From: Lachnospiraceae bacterium
GTDB lineage: Bacteria > Bacillota > Clostridia > Lachnospirales > Lachnospiraceae
Direction of reading: 5' to 3'
Assembly (NCBI GenBank): GCA_910573755.1
Contig: CAJTBO010000003.1
Span: 62,001-126,000, forward strand
DNA: 64,000 bases
This document shows positions 41,565 through 50,311 of this stretch, piece by piece; the first letter of the stretch is position 1; each line of letters starts with the position of its first letter. The notes beneath the pieces are model-generated. The model made no database searches, had not been told where the DNA came from, and saw nothing but the letters and a program-made list of their open reading frames with translations. A program made the position numbers and the translations under genes.

Positions 41565-42581
41565 TTACAATATAAAGCGCCCTGCCGTTTTTGCCAGCAG
41601 CCGCCCCGCTCCGGGCTGATTTCTTACGATCCACATAGCGACTTTTCTATGGAGGGCCACCTCCGGCGCCTCCATATAAATATCCGCATATCTTTCAAGT
41701 TCCTGCATGCAGATCCTCCAGTTTTCACAATGCGGTGAAAACTCTCTTTTACTGCTCCGGCATGCCTCCACATACCAAAATGCCATAAACCGGAATGCAT
41801 ATTGCAGTTTATGGCATATAAAACCACTGTCCTCCAATGATTCGCCTGCAGCCAGCACCGGATGCAGCGCATAACTCAGTTCCTGTGCAGACCACCTTCC
41901 GCATGTCAGACTCCCCTTATGTTTACAATAAAAATATCCATAAAACGGCAATACGTCCCATATCCCGTTACAGCGGCTCAGATATCGGCAGACAAACGCA
42001 AAATCCTCAAATGCAGCCGTCTTCTCCGGACAGGATATGAGCAGTTCCCCTCTCTCATCTATTATGTTTTCCCGCCGGAATAAAACGGTCCCGAGACTCA
42101 TCTGAATCTGTTCCCACATGGCTTTTTTCAGCGCCTGGCCGGGACATCTTCTCCTTTCTCCGTGTATATGGCGCCGGTGAAATCCGGGCTTCCCGTTCTC
42201 ATCACAAAACAAAAGCCCGCAGGATGCCATCTCACTTCCGTCCCGTAAACTTTGAGCCAGCTTTTCTATCATAAGCGGATGGATCATATCATCTGCATCC
42301 ACAAAACCGATGTACCTTCCTTTTGCCTTCCTCAATCCGCAGTTGCGCGCCCGTCCGCTTCCTCCGTGCAAAATATTGATCAGTTCTATGGAACGGAAAG
42401 AGGATCTGTTTTCCTTTGCCGCATTACGGACAACCTGCGCCGTATGATCCGTGGAACCGTCATTGACCACGACCAGTTCCAGATTTTGGTATGTGGACGC
42501 AAGAATATTCTGCAGGCAGCGCCTTATCCGTTTTTCCTCCTGATATGCAGGTATAATGATCGACACCAGTTCTTCCATCAT
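41565..42581 (-). CDS. Glycosyltransferase family 2
   Basis: An inverting GT2 of 338 residues with a GT-A fold. VSIIIPAYQEEKRIRRCLQN and VVVNDGSTDHTAQ form the nucleotide-binding start; YIGFVDADDMIHP is the DXD metal motif. Residues after about 220 form the variable acceptor region, with the basic helix HKLQYAFRFMAFWYVEACRS near the membrane. There are no clear membrane helices. It is the first of four GT2 genes in a row (reading leftward it is the last), spaced by about 15-40 bp, which points to a polymer repeat unit or branch with several sugars. Confidence 0.92.
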   Translation of the reverse strand: MMEELVSIIIPAYQEEKRIRRCLQNILASTYQNLELVVVNDGSTDHTAQVVRNAAKENRSSFRSIELINILHGGSGRARNCGLRKAKGRYIGFVDADDMIHPLMIEKLAQSLRDGSEMASCGLLFCDENGKPGFHRRHIHGERRRCPGQALKKAMWEQIQMSLGTVLFRRENIIDERGELLISCPEKTAAFEDFAFVCRYLSRCNGIWDVLPFYGYFYCKHKGSLTCGRWSAQELSYALHPVLAAGESLEDSGFICHKLQYAFRFMAFWYVEACRSSKREFSPHCENWRICMQELERYADIYMEAPEVALHRKVAMWIVRNQPGAGRLLAKTAGRFIL

Positions 42582-42622
42582 GACAGGCCGCCCCTTCTTT
42601 TTTATTTTATAATCCCGAACCG

Positions 42623-43669
42623 TTACCTGACTTTATACAAAACAACATAGCTTAACCTGCATATAAAATTTACTGCCATATAATTTTTCCGGTTAAAAAA
42701 ATGCAGCAATATCCTTCTCGGAATAATCCCGCTTTTTTCACTGTACCGGTATGCCGATCGATATATTTCATTGTTATGTATCTCATGGCACAGTTTACGG
42801 TTTTCCTCATATGTCCTTGTGCTGCGGGGATTAAAAATGCCATATACCAGAACTTCCGTCACGGCTGTCAGTATGTTTTCATAATACGCCCTCTCCAGAT
42901 CCCCCCAAATTTTATTCTCCTGCAAAAGCATTTTCAGCCTTTTCTGGAACATATAATAATTTTTTACATACTGCGGCTGAAAGCGATGGGTCAGTGAATC
43001 CCCCCGCCATTCCACAAAATATACCGTCCGGGGAATATAAACACAGGATTTTGCCCTGAGCTGGTATTCCACATTAAAAAGCTTATCTTCACCAATAAAA
43101 ACATCCTGAGAAAATCTTATCGCATAACGATCCAAAACCGCTTTTTTATATGCCTTGGCACAGGGCGAGCGCAAATTCGTATTACCGTTCTTTGTCAAAG
43201 GTTTTGCATACAGTATTTTTTTAATCATCCGGACCGAATTTGCCCTTTTACCGATTTTTATTATCCGGGCATTTCCTGTAATTTTTGATCTTCTGCCGGA
43301 TTTTAATCTCTTTTTTCGTTCCGTATGATCAAAGATCAGCATATCCTGCTTCTGATATTCCCGCCTTGTAACAATCTCTAAAAAATCATGGGAAATCGTA
43401 TCATCGGAATCCACAAATATGATCCATTCTCCCCTGCTTACTTCTATTCCTTTGTTTCTGGCTGCAGAAACTCCCGCATTTTCCTGATCATATAATTTAA
43501 CCCTTGGATCTTTCCTGCAGTAACGCCTGCATATCTCCCCGCTTCGATCCGTTGAGCCGTCATTGATCAAAATAACTTCAAAATCATTAATGGTGCAGTT
43601 CAAAATCGAATCTATACACCGCCCCAGATATTTTTCTGTATTGTATACCGGTATAATAACGGAAATCAT
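42623..43669 (-). CDS. Glycosyltransferase family 2
   Basis: A 348-residue GT2. MISVIIPVYNTEKYLGRCID, EVILINDGSTDRSGEICRRY and GEWIIFVDSDDTISHDFLEI show the GT-A core, with the metal motif as DSDD. The C-terminal acceptor part is basic and Tyr-rich (YRSAYRYSEKSGIIPRRILL), suggesting membrane contact. It shares the first 110 residues' pattern with its neighbours but differs beyond, so it probably uses another acceptor. Donor and linkage are unknown. Confidence 0.92.
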   Translation of the reverse strand: MISVIIPVYNTEKYLGRCIDSILNCTINDFEVILINDGSTDRSGEICRRYCRKDPRVKLYDQENAGVSAARNKGIEVSRGEWIIFVDSDDTISHDFLEIVTRREYQKQDMLIFDHTERKKRLKSGRRSKITGNARIIKIGKRANSVRMIKKILYAKPLTKNGNTNLRSPCAKAYKKAVLDRYAIRFSQDVFIGEDKLFNVEYQLRAKSCVYIPRTVYFVEWRGDSLTHRFQPQYVKNYYMFQKRLKMLLQENKIWGDLERAYYENILTAVTEVLVYGIFNPRSTRTYEENRKLCHEIHNNEIYRSAYRYSEKSGIIPRRILLHFFNRKNYMAVNFICRLSYVVLYKVR

Positions 43670-43703
43670 CTGTTTATCCCCTTTAAGCCAAATGCCCCTG
43701 CAG

Positions 43704-44729
43704 TCATTTCAAATCACCGGAACCTGTAATATCGCGATACCACTGCGCTGTATTAAATATCAGCCGGTAGAGCAGATAATTCTTACAGCCCAGATAAAAC
43801 ATTATTTTCTCATACCATTGCAGCCGCGAAAATATCCATAACTTCTTTTCTTCACTTATTAAATGTTTTACATAATCCGTTAAAAGACGATCCCCGTATT
43901 TTCTTCCGATATGACGCCATAACATTATTTCGCTCAAAATAATACCTTCCAGATCAACAGCGTTCGATATATTGTTCTCTTTTATTTCATTTCCGCAAAT
44001 ATATCTTTTTACCTCATATCTGTCCGTGCATGCCTTTACAAAATACAAATCCTTCTTCTTTTTACTGTTTCTGTAATAGTACCATTTTTGCATCAGCACC
44101 GAGACATCAGCACCCTGCGCAAGCATACGGTAAAGAAATAATGTATCTTCACCGTATGAGAACTTTTCGTCAAACCGTATTGTTTTCAGGCTCTCGCGCA
44201 GGATCATCTTTCCGCCGATTGCATCAAGTTTTATGTCATTACGTGTAAAAACCATGGGGCTTCTTGCTCCGGCACTGTCCAGACAGTATCCCTCCCATTT
44301 GGTTTTATCCGTTTTTCTCCACTCTGCCGGCTTATTCTCCCTCTTCCCATCCGCCGGATACATACCGGAAACCGCAATAGCCGTATGGTTTTCCTCCTGC
44401 AGCTTATAAAGCGCCTCCAATAACTGCGGATGTATCATATCATCACAATCAAGAAAAAACAGGTACTTTCCCTCCGCTTTTTCTATACCCGCATTCCTTG
44501 CCGAAGATACGCCCCTGTGCTTTTGACGGATATATCTTATTCTCTTATCATCCCCGGAAAACTTTTTACAGATCTCTCCGCTGTTATCTTCAGAGCCATC
44601 ATCGATCAGCAGCAACTCAAAATCTGCATAGGTCTGTTCCAGAACGGATTTTACACAATCGCATATATAGTTCTCTTTATTATAAACGGGTATGATAACT
44701 GATATCTTCTTTCCTTTAGCGCTTTCCAT
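43704..44729 (-). CDS. Glycosyltransferase family 2
   Basis: A GT2 of about 341 residues. ISVIIPVYNKENYICDCVKS, ELLLIDDGSEDNSGEICKKF and GKYLFFLDCDDMIHPQLLEA form the GT-A core; the metal motif is DCDD, a less common Cys variant. A GEDTLFLYRMLAQGADVSVL segment typical of this subfamily follows. The longer frame would begin at a TTG overlapping the previous stop; I prefer the ATG six codons later, though both are possible. The gap to the preceding GT2 is only about 14 bp. Confidence 0.9.
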   Translation of the reverse strand: MESAKGKKISVIIPVYNKENYICDCVKSVLEQTYADFELLLIDDGSEDNSGEICKKFSGDDKRIRYIRQKHRGVSSARNAGIEKAEGKYLFFLDCDDMIHPQLLEALYKLQEENHTAIAVSGMYPADGKRENKPAEWRKTDKTKWEGYCLDSAGARSPMVFTRNDIKLDAIGGKMILRESLKTIRFDEKFSYGEDTLFLYRMLAQGADVSVLMQKWYYYRNSKKKKDLYFVKACTDRYEVKRYICGNEIKENNISNAVDLEGIILSEIMLWRHIGRKYGDRLLTDYVKHLISEEKKLWIFSRLQWYEKIMFYLGCKNYLLYRLIFNTAQWYRDITGSGDLK

Positions 44730-44743
44730 CACTCTAAACCGTC

Positions 44744-45658
44744 TCAAAAATTATTTACTGCTGGGTGAAGCCTTTTTCTTAATCTAAACAGCTTCCATAG
44801 ATTTTTTACTATCTCCCCGGCATCTTTGTATTTTACAGCGATCATATATCTGCGTTTGATCTTCCAGTACGCGATCCTGTCCCCTGACTTCTCATCCCCG
44901 ATATGGCATATCAGAGCAATCTCATCTATAAGCTTTTCATAATCCTGATATTTCTTTTTTTCTTCCTCTTCGGTCAGTACCCTTCTGGAGTGGCTTCCCT
45001 TTCTGACGCAGACCCCGTACAATTTCTCTGTCATCGTCGGGCACAAATAATGATACATAAACGGAAGCAGCATCTGAAAATTCTGTCCCACATCATATTC
45101 CGGTATGCGGCGTTCCGGATATATCTCAAAGAATTTCTCTGCCCGCAGCATATAGCATCCGCAGCAAACGTATGTTCTGGATTCCAAAATATCCCAGAAT
45201 ATATCCTCTTTCGATACATCCCCGGTTTTCTCATCCGCCGGCACCCGCCTTTGTGAACCTTCCTCAAAATAATATGCCAGCGACCTGACGCACTGATACC
45301 GGGGATTTTCTTTCAGGAATTTTACCCTTTTTTTCACAGACTCCTTCTCCAGCCTGTCATCGCTGTCCGGCCAGATGAGAAATTCTCCGGTTACATAGGG
45401 CAGTCCGCAGTTGATTGCTGCGGAAGCGTTTCTATGTTTGGATCGTACAATTCTGTAATCATATCCCTTTTTTTCAAATTTTTCCCGGTATCCTTCCGCC
45501 ACACGCAGCGTATGGTCCGTCGACCCGTCATCCACCAGGATCACCTCTACCCAGAAATATGTCTGGCTCAATACGGAATCCAGCATCCTCCCCAGATGAC
45601 GCTCTCCGTTGAATACCGGAATGATCACGGATACTTTATCTTTGATAAACTTTCCCAT
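44744..45658 (-). CDS. Glycosyltransferase family 2
   Basis: A 304-residue GT2. KVSVIIPVFNGERHLGRMLD, VEVILVDDGSTDHTLRVAEG and GEFLIWPDSDDRLEKESVKK give the GT-A fold and the DSDD metal motif. The middle region (ESRTYVCCGCYMLRAEKFFE) is Cys-rich. It is shorter than the other three. It lies 20 bp downstream of the ABC exporter stop on the same strand. It is a probable polymer-decorating enzyme. Confidence 0.91.
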   Translation of the reverse strand: MGKFIKDKVSVIIPVFNGERHLGRMLDSVLSQTYFWVEVILVDDGSTDHTLRVAEGYREKFEKKGYDYRIVRSKHRNASAAINCGLPYVTGEFLIWPDSDDRLEKESVKKRVKFLKENPRYQCVRSLAYYFEEGSQRRVPADEKTGDVSKEDIFWDILESRTYVCCGCYMLRAEKFFEIYPERRIPEYDVGQNFQMLLPFMYHYLCPTMTEKLYGVCVRKGSHSRRVLTEEEEKKKYQDYEKLIDEIALICHIGDEKSGDRIAYWKIKRRYMIAVKYKDAGEIVKNLWKLFRLRKRLHPAVNNF

Positions 45659-45677
45659 CTCTGTTCCTTTTATAATA

Positions 45678-47384
45678 CTATTTTACCCGGACAAACCCTT
45701 TGTTTTCTATCCTGTATACTATGTCGCATTCATCGGCAAGGCTCATATGATGTGTTGCTATCAGTATGGTTTTATCTTTCTTAACCTGCCTGATAGAGTC
45801 TATCACAGCCCTCTCCGTCTCCATATCCAATGCCGCAGTAGCTTCATCCATGACCAGAAGTTCGAAATCTTTATATAACGCCCTTGCCAGTACGATCCTC
45901 TGGCGCTGTCCGCCGGACATGGATGTTCCGTTTTCTCCTATCAGGGTATCCACGCCCTTTGGCATCTGCATAATATCATCCCATATCTGCGCACACTTCA
46001 GGCATTCTGTCAGCTTTTCCTCATCCGCCTGATCCTCCCGTGTAAAAAAGGCAACATTATTTCGGATGGTCTCTCCGTTTAAATAGGCAGTCTGCGGAAT
46101 ATAGCTTACGATATCTCCTAAATCCGCCTTACATTCCCCGCTGCCGTCCCTATGCGTTGCTATATCATAATCGTCATATAGAATATTTCCCGCCCCCGGA
46201 GCAAGCAGCCCGAGGATCAGGTCAAGAAAAGTCGTCTTCCCAATACCGGAAATCCCGATCACCGCAACCGAAGCCCCTGCAGGTACAGACATGGAAGCAT
46301 TTTTAAATATTTCCTTTTTCCCGCTATAGCCAAAGGTAAGGTTATCCACAAAGAGCCCCTTTTTAAAGGTAAGCTTCTTATGTCTTCTGTTTTGGGCGGA
46401 GTTTTCCTCTTTTGTTATTTCCGAGTACCTTATCATCCCTTCTTTCAATTCTTCATAAGATTTCTGCAAAAACCTTATATCATTCAGACCGTTCACTATG
46501 TTATATGCCATCGGGATCATTTTGACCAGCATCGTGAGGTAGATCACCATTGAGGCAAGAAAAAAATCCGTGTTTTCATTTGGACGCAGCAGGAAAAATC
46601 CCAGTATCATAAACAATGCCGTCATAACAAAGTTCTGCATTACCATATTAACGATACTTTTTTTATACTGGAATTGCTTCTGTACCTTTGCATACTCATT
46701 ACCGGCGCTGCAATATTTCCGTAAAATGACGTCCGAACTGTCTGCAATTTTCATTTCTTTAAAATTTCCGCAGGCAATGGTTACCTGCGCATTTGTTCTG
46801 ATCGTATAGGCTCTGGATTTATCGCCGTATACCCGTATCTGCTCCCTGTAATAAATGAACATACCCGCCATAAGCAGCACGAATGCAATGCAACTTGCGG
46901 CACCGAGCCATTTTGAAGTGCACATCATCACTGCAAAATATCCCGCCATAGTCAATAGATTGACCCCGATATCAATACAGAATGCCATGATCTTCATACA
47001 GTTTTGCGTGTCACTGCGCACCAGAGCCAAAGCCTGCATCGGCGTTCTCTGATTATGATGCAGCAGGTCCTCCTTCAACAGTAATTCAAACAGTTTCTCA
47101 GATAACCTTTGCGCCCCGTCATAGATAAACCGGTTATAAGCGCTGCATTTATACAGGTCAAAAAAACCTTTAAAAACAGACAACATCCCCATAAGAAAAG
47201 TAAATACAAGAATCTCCTCTGAAACCTGCTGTTCATCGATGACAAAATTGATAATATAAATGACCGCCGAGAAATTAAACACTTCCGTCGCAGGGCTGAT
47301 AACATTTAATACAAGCAGGATCTTCCAGTTTTTCCGTTCCTCTTTCTCAAATATTCCCGTTAAATAGCTAAACATTTTTATCAT
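45678..47384 (-). CDS. ABC exporter, fused permease and ATPase (MsbA/flippase type)
   Basis: A 568-residue half-transporter that works as a dimer. Residues about 20-330 form six membrane helices. The ATPase has Walker A GISGIGKTT at 377-385, signature SMSGGQRQRIVLARAL, Walker B ELLVMDEATAALD and the H-loop LIATHHMSLAD. There is no peptidase domain, so a peptide-bacteriocin role is less likely. The location among glycosyltransferases suggests flipping of a lipid-linked saccharide, possibly a substituent that is later joined to the main polymer exported by PelG. That is inference. The PelG protein elsewhere in the block is the presumed main polymer channel. Confidence 0.9.
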   Translation of the reverse strand: MIKMFSYLTGIFEKEERKNWKILLVLNVISPATEVFNFSAVIYIINFVIDEQQVSEEILVFTFLMGMLSVFKGFFDLYKCSAYNRFIYDGAQRLSEKLFELLLKEDLLHHNQRTPMQALALVRSDTQNCMKIMAFCIDIGVNLLTMAGYFAVMMCTSKWLGAASCIAFVLLMAGMFIYYREQIRVYGDKSRAYTIRTNAQVTIACGNFKEMKIADSSDVILRKYCSAGNEYAKVQKQFQYKKSIVNMVMQNFVMTALFMILGFFLLRPNENTDFFLASMVIYLTMLVKMIPMAYNIVNGLNDIRFLQKSYEELKEGMIRYSEITKEENSAQNRRHKKLTFKKGLFVDNLTFGYSGKKEIFKNASMSVPAGASVAVIGISGIGKTTFLDLILGLLAPGAGNILYDDYDIATHRDGSGECKADLGDIVSYIPQTAYLNGETIRNNVAFFTREDQADEEKLTECLKCAQIWDDIMQMPKGVDTLIGENGTSMSGGQRQRIVLARALYKDFELLVMDEATAALDMETERAVIDSIRQVKKDKTILIATHHMSLADECDIVYRIENKGFVRVK

Positions 47385-47408
47385 TCCGCCATTCCCCCGA
47401 AATACCTA

Positions 47409-48488
47409 TTATCTACCCGTTAATCTTCCTATCATCCAAAACGGCATCCTTCTATACAGCATCCAGAATATCCTCCGCCCTTTTGCCCGGGCTGTCGGTT
47501 CCAAAAGCCTCGGCTGCAATATATCCTGTCTCTTACACTCAAACCACTTCAGCTCCTCTTTCACCTCATTCCAGATCCTCCTTCCCGGATCCGTATGCAC
47601 TATTACCACAGATGTCCCCATACCGTCTTCCATATCCGGCCTGATCCGCTCAACGCCCCAAAAATCTCCTATTGTAAAATCACTGTTTCTGTTCACGGTG
47701 CAAAATCTGCAGCTATGGCACGCCGGACGTAGTATATAGTTTTTAAAATACATCCTGCAGAAAATATTCCGATAAATGGAGTCCGTATATTCTTTATTCC
47801 CGATCTGATAAGAACAGGTATGTCCTTGATCCGCATTGCGTTTATCCCGAAATACAAAATCCGTCATTTTTCCTTTGTGCTTTTTCTCCAGATACTCAAC
47901 ATAATCCTTCCACACCCCCGGAGAGGGAACACCGTAACACACAAGATCGACAAGAATAAGCTTTTGATATGTTCCGTTTAAAAATTGCAAGAGAGCCTGT
48001 GCCTGACAGGGCGTTCCGCAAAACAGCACCCACTTATCTTCTTTCAGTTCTCTCTCGATCCGGACATATATACCCTTTAAATTGCTCTGAACATATTTTG
48101 TCTTCTTGATCTGTTCAAGCTGCTCTTTGTTTTTTGCCTCCCTGTGTGCCACTTTCATGTTTTCACGATAGCCCGCACCGTAAACGCTTCCCCCCTGCTC
48201 TATCACAAACTGTGATAATATAGTAAATATACCTCCCGAAGAGCCGGAATATCTGATCTCATCTTCTTTTGCCTGCGCTCCGAAATAAAGATTATGACCG
48301 GGAGCTGCCTTTCTGGCTTTTACCGGACATACCCGCCTGCATTTTCCGCACTCTGTACAGGCAGATCCGTCAACTTCCGGATAATAAAACCCTTCCCGGT
48401 CCTGAACCATCCTGACCGCCCCCGCCGGACAGATATCGACACACGCGCCGCATCCGCAGCAAGCCTCTTTTTCTCTGTATATATCCAT
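47409..48488 (-). CDS. FrhB-type F420 hydrogenase/dehydrogenase beta-subunit family protein with ferredoxin domain
   Basis: A 359-residue iron-sulfur flavoprotein-like protein. Two 4Fe-4S motifs open it: CCGCGACVDICP (from Cys10 or 11 to Cys20) and CTECGKCRRVCP (Cys44 to Cys54). The FrhB N- and C-terminal domains follow, with YSGSSGGIFTILSQFVIEQG, VLFCGTPCQAQALLQFLNGT, VDLVCYGVPSPGVWKDYVEY and DFTIGDFWGVE. In clostridial polysaccharide clusters such proteins are often paired with a polysaccharide pyruvyl transferase, as here, where it lies 32 bp after that gene. It might supply electrons or modify a sugar before or after pyruvylation. The reaction is unproven; F420 itself is not expected in this organism. 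Confidence 0.88.
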   Translation of the reverse strand: MDIYREKEACCGCGACVDICPAGAVRMVQDREGFYYPEVDGSACTECGKCRRVCPVKARKAAPGHNLYFGAQAKEDEIRYSGSSGGIFTILSQFVIEQGGSVYGAGYRENMKVAHREAKNKEQLEQIKKTKYVQSNLKGIYVRIERELKEDKWVLFCGTPCQAQALLQFLNGTYQKLILVDLVCYGVPSPGVWKDYVEYLEKKHKGKMTDFVFRDKRNADQGHTCSYQIGNKEYTDSIYRNIFCRMYFKNYILRPACHSCRFCTVNRNSDFTIGDFWGVERIRPDMEDGMGTSVVIVHTDPGRRIWNEVKEELKWFECKRQDILQPRLLEPTARAKGRRIFWMLYRRMPFWMIGRLTGR

Positions 48489-48520
48489 GTTGTATAATCA
48501 AATCCTTTTCTGATTTCTGA

Positions 48521-49633
48521 TCACCGCCCGATACTTTCTGCCAGAAAACGCTCTGCCGCCTCCACACTTTTCCTGATGCGCCTCTTTACTTTATTCCAAT
48601 TGATTTCCGCATCGATATCCGCACACCCGTTTTCCCTGTACAGCCTGCTTCCGAGCCCCGATAATTTTATAATGTCACTGATCCTTCCCCCTGCGCCGCT
48701 ATGCGGAAACACCATAAATTTTTTCTGATAGATAATACTGAACGCCGTCCCGTGGAATGAATTTGTCACCACATAATCCGCTCTATGTATATATCCCAAA
48801 AATTCCGCCGGTCCGGCGGTATGATCTTTTAAAACATTTTCCCCTTCGAGTCCTGTACCGTTTTTATCCGTAATAATCGACAAATTCTTTCTTTCAGCCA
48901 GTTCTTTCGTAAATTCCACCAGCGTTTCATTATTTTCTGTCATATAGACAAAAATAAAATGATTTTTCCAGAGCATTTTTTCAATTTTCTGCCACTCTTT
49001 TTTTTCCAGCAAAAAGACGGGATCAGGAACCACGGCCACCGCTCTGCCGCAGAGCCTTTTGACATACGAAGCCGCGCTCTTTTCTCTGACTGATATGGTA
49101 TCCACATGCTGCAGCAGCTCTGAAAACGTTTTATCATATTTTTCCGGGAGCGCTTCTTTTCCCAGGCTTGCAGCGTATGCGACCACTCTTTTCTTATTTT
49201 TATTTTTAAAATCTCCGAAATACGCCCTTCTGAGGCCGCAGGTAATATCGGGATTCCATATCTGATCACTGCCGACTATATAATCCGCATAATCAAGTTT
49301 TTTTAACTGACTGCAAAAATATATTTTTCTTTTTTCCTCCCCCGTCAGATATTTTTTCCGAAATTGTCTCATGCGGGATCTTTTTTCAAAAAAAGCTTTT
49401 CCCAGCCTTAAATTGGCTCTCCATCGATATCCCCCCTGAATTAACATGCCAGAAATACCGCCTGACGGGATATAGGGAATCCACCAGTGCCTGCCCGTCA
49501 TAAACGGCGGTTCGTACCGGATAATTTCCGCTTTTATACCTTTCTTTCTCAAACCTTCTTTCAGACCGTATGCCTGCAGCATTGCTCCGTAATTATCGGA
49601 ACAATGAAACGTTAAAATACCTACGCCGCACAT
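48521..49633 (-). CDS. Polysaccharide pyruvyl transferase family protein
   Basis: A protein of about 370 residues of the CsaB/WcaK-type polysaccharide pyruvyl transferase family, enzymes that add ketal pyruvate from phosphoenolpyruvate to a sugar and so give the polymer a negative charge. VGILTFHCSDNYGAMLQAYG is the start, YIVGSDQIWNPDI is the family signature, YAASLGKE, VVPDPVFLL and VTNSFHGTAFSIIYQKKFMV complete the core. I used the inner Met, which has GGGGAG 7 nt upstream. It precedes the FrhB-type gene. Pyruvylation of a cationic Pel-like polymer would be a notable modification, but the acceptor is not known. Confidence 0.92.
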   Translation of the reverse strand: MCGVGILTFHCSDNYGAMLQAYGLKEGLRKKGIKAEIIRYEPPFMTGRHWWIPYIPSGGISGMLIQGGYRWRANLRLGKAFFEKRSRMRQFRKKYLTGEEKRKIYFCSQLKKLDYADYIVGSDQIWNPDITCGLRRAYFGDFKNKNKKRVVAYAASLGKEALPEKYDKTFSELLQHVDTISVREKSAASYVKRLCGRAVAVVPDPVFLLEKKEWQKIEKMLWKNHFIFVYMTENNETLVEFTKELAERKNLSIITDKNGTGLEGENVLKDHTAGPAEFLGYIHRADYVVTNSFHGTAFSIIYQKKFMVFPHSGAGGRISDIIKLSGLGSRLYRENGCADIDAEINWNKVKRRIRKSVEAAERFLAESIGR

Positions 49634-49662
49634 ATCGAAACTCCCCGCTCCAACAAACAGGA

Positions 49663-50310
49663 TCATTGGTTTTTACAATACTTTCCGTCATTTAAAAATT
49701 TCACATAATCAAAATCATCCAGATATCTTCTTCTTAAAATCCCTTGTTTAAAATTTATTAAGACTCCCAGTTCTTCTTTTTCTTCAAATCCTTTTATATA
49801 GCAGGCGGATGAAAATTCCGGATATGCTTTACGGGTAAAGATCACTTTATTTTCATAGGGCAATTGTTCAAAAGCCTGTAATGTTTCATAGCTGCAGCCA
49901 TCCTTTTCAGAGCCGATAATGAAAATATTATCCCAGTTTATCCTCTGTTTTCTTTCCTCCCACTTACACTTTCCCTCTTCAAAGTCTTTATAGTGGATAA
50001 AATAAATTTTCACATCTCCCAATAACCCCACCGGGCACGGATAGTCCTCCCGCAGTTCCTTCAGTTCCCGGTTCATATATTCCTTTAAGTTTTTTACCAT
50101 CTTCACAAAGTCATCCATTTCCATACTCAGATTAACTGTAGGCGTCAGATATTTCATCCCGAGATCATAATACATAAATGCCCCGCTGCAGTTGGATCCG
50201 ATTATCGTAAAATCCATATTTCTCAGTCTGCTGCGCCTCTTCTTTTTATAACTTCTCCATTCATATTCCCGAAATATTCTTAATACGGAACTAAAAAGCC
50301 GCTCTGCCAT
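49663..50310 (-). CDS. DUF1919 family protein
   Basis: A protein of about 215 residues of the DUF1919 family, members of which occur in exopolysaccharide loci and are of unknown activity. Recognised features are FTIIGSNCSGAFMYYDLGMK, YLTPTVNLSMEMDDFVKMVK, PVGLLGDVKIYFIHYKDFEE and FIIGSEKDGCSYETLQAFEQ. There are no membrane helices or signal peptide. The start was set at MAERLFSS, where GGAGG lies 6 nt before; the frame continues 25 codons upstream inside the preceding gene but lacks support. It overlaps no gene and starts 1 bp after the stop of the large membrane protein, so coupling is likely. Confidence 0.85.
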   Translation of the reverse strand: MAERLFSSVLRIFREYEWRSYKKKRRSRLRNMDFTIIGSNCSGAFMYYDLGMKYLTPTVNLSMEMDDFVKMVKNLKEYMNRELKELREDYPCPVGLLGDVKIYFIHYKDFEEGKCKWEERKQRINWDNIFIIGSEKDGCSYETLQAFEQLPYENKVIFTRKAYPEFSSACYIKGFEEKEELGVLINFKQGILRRRYLDDFDYVKFLNDGKYCKNQ

Positions 50311-50311
50311 A

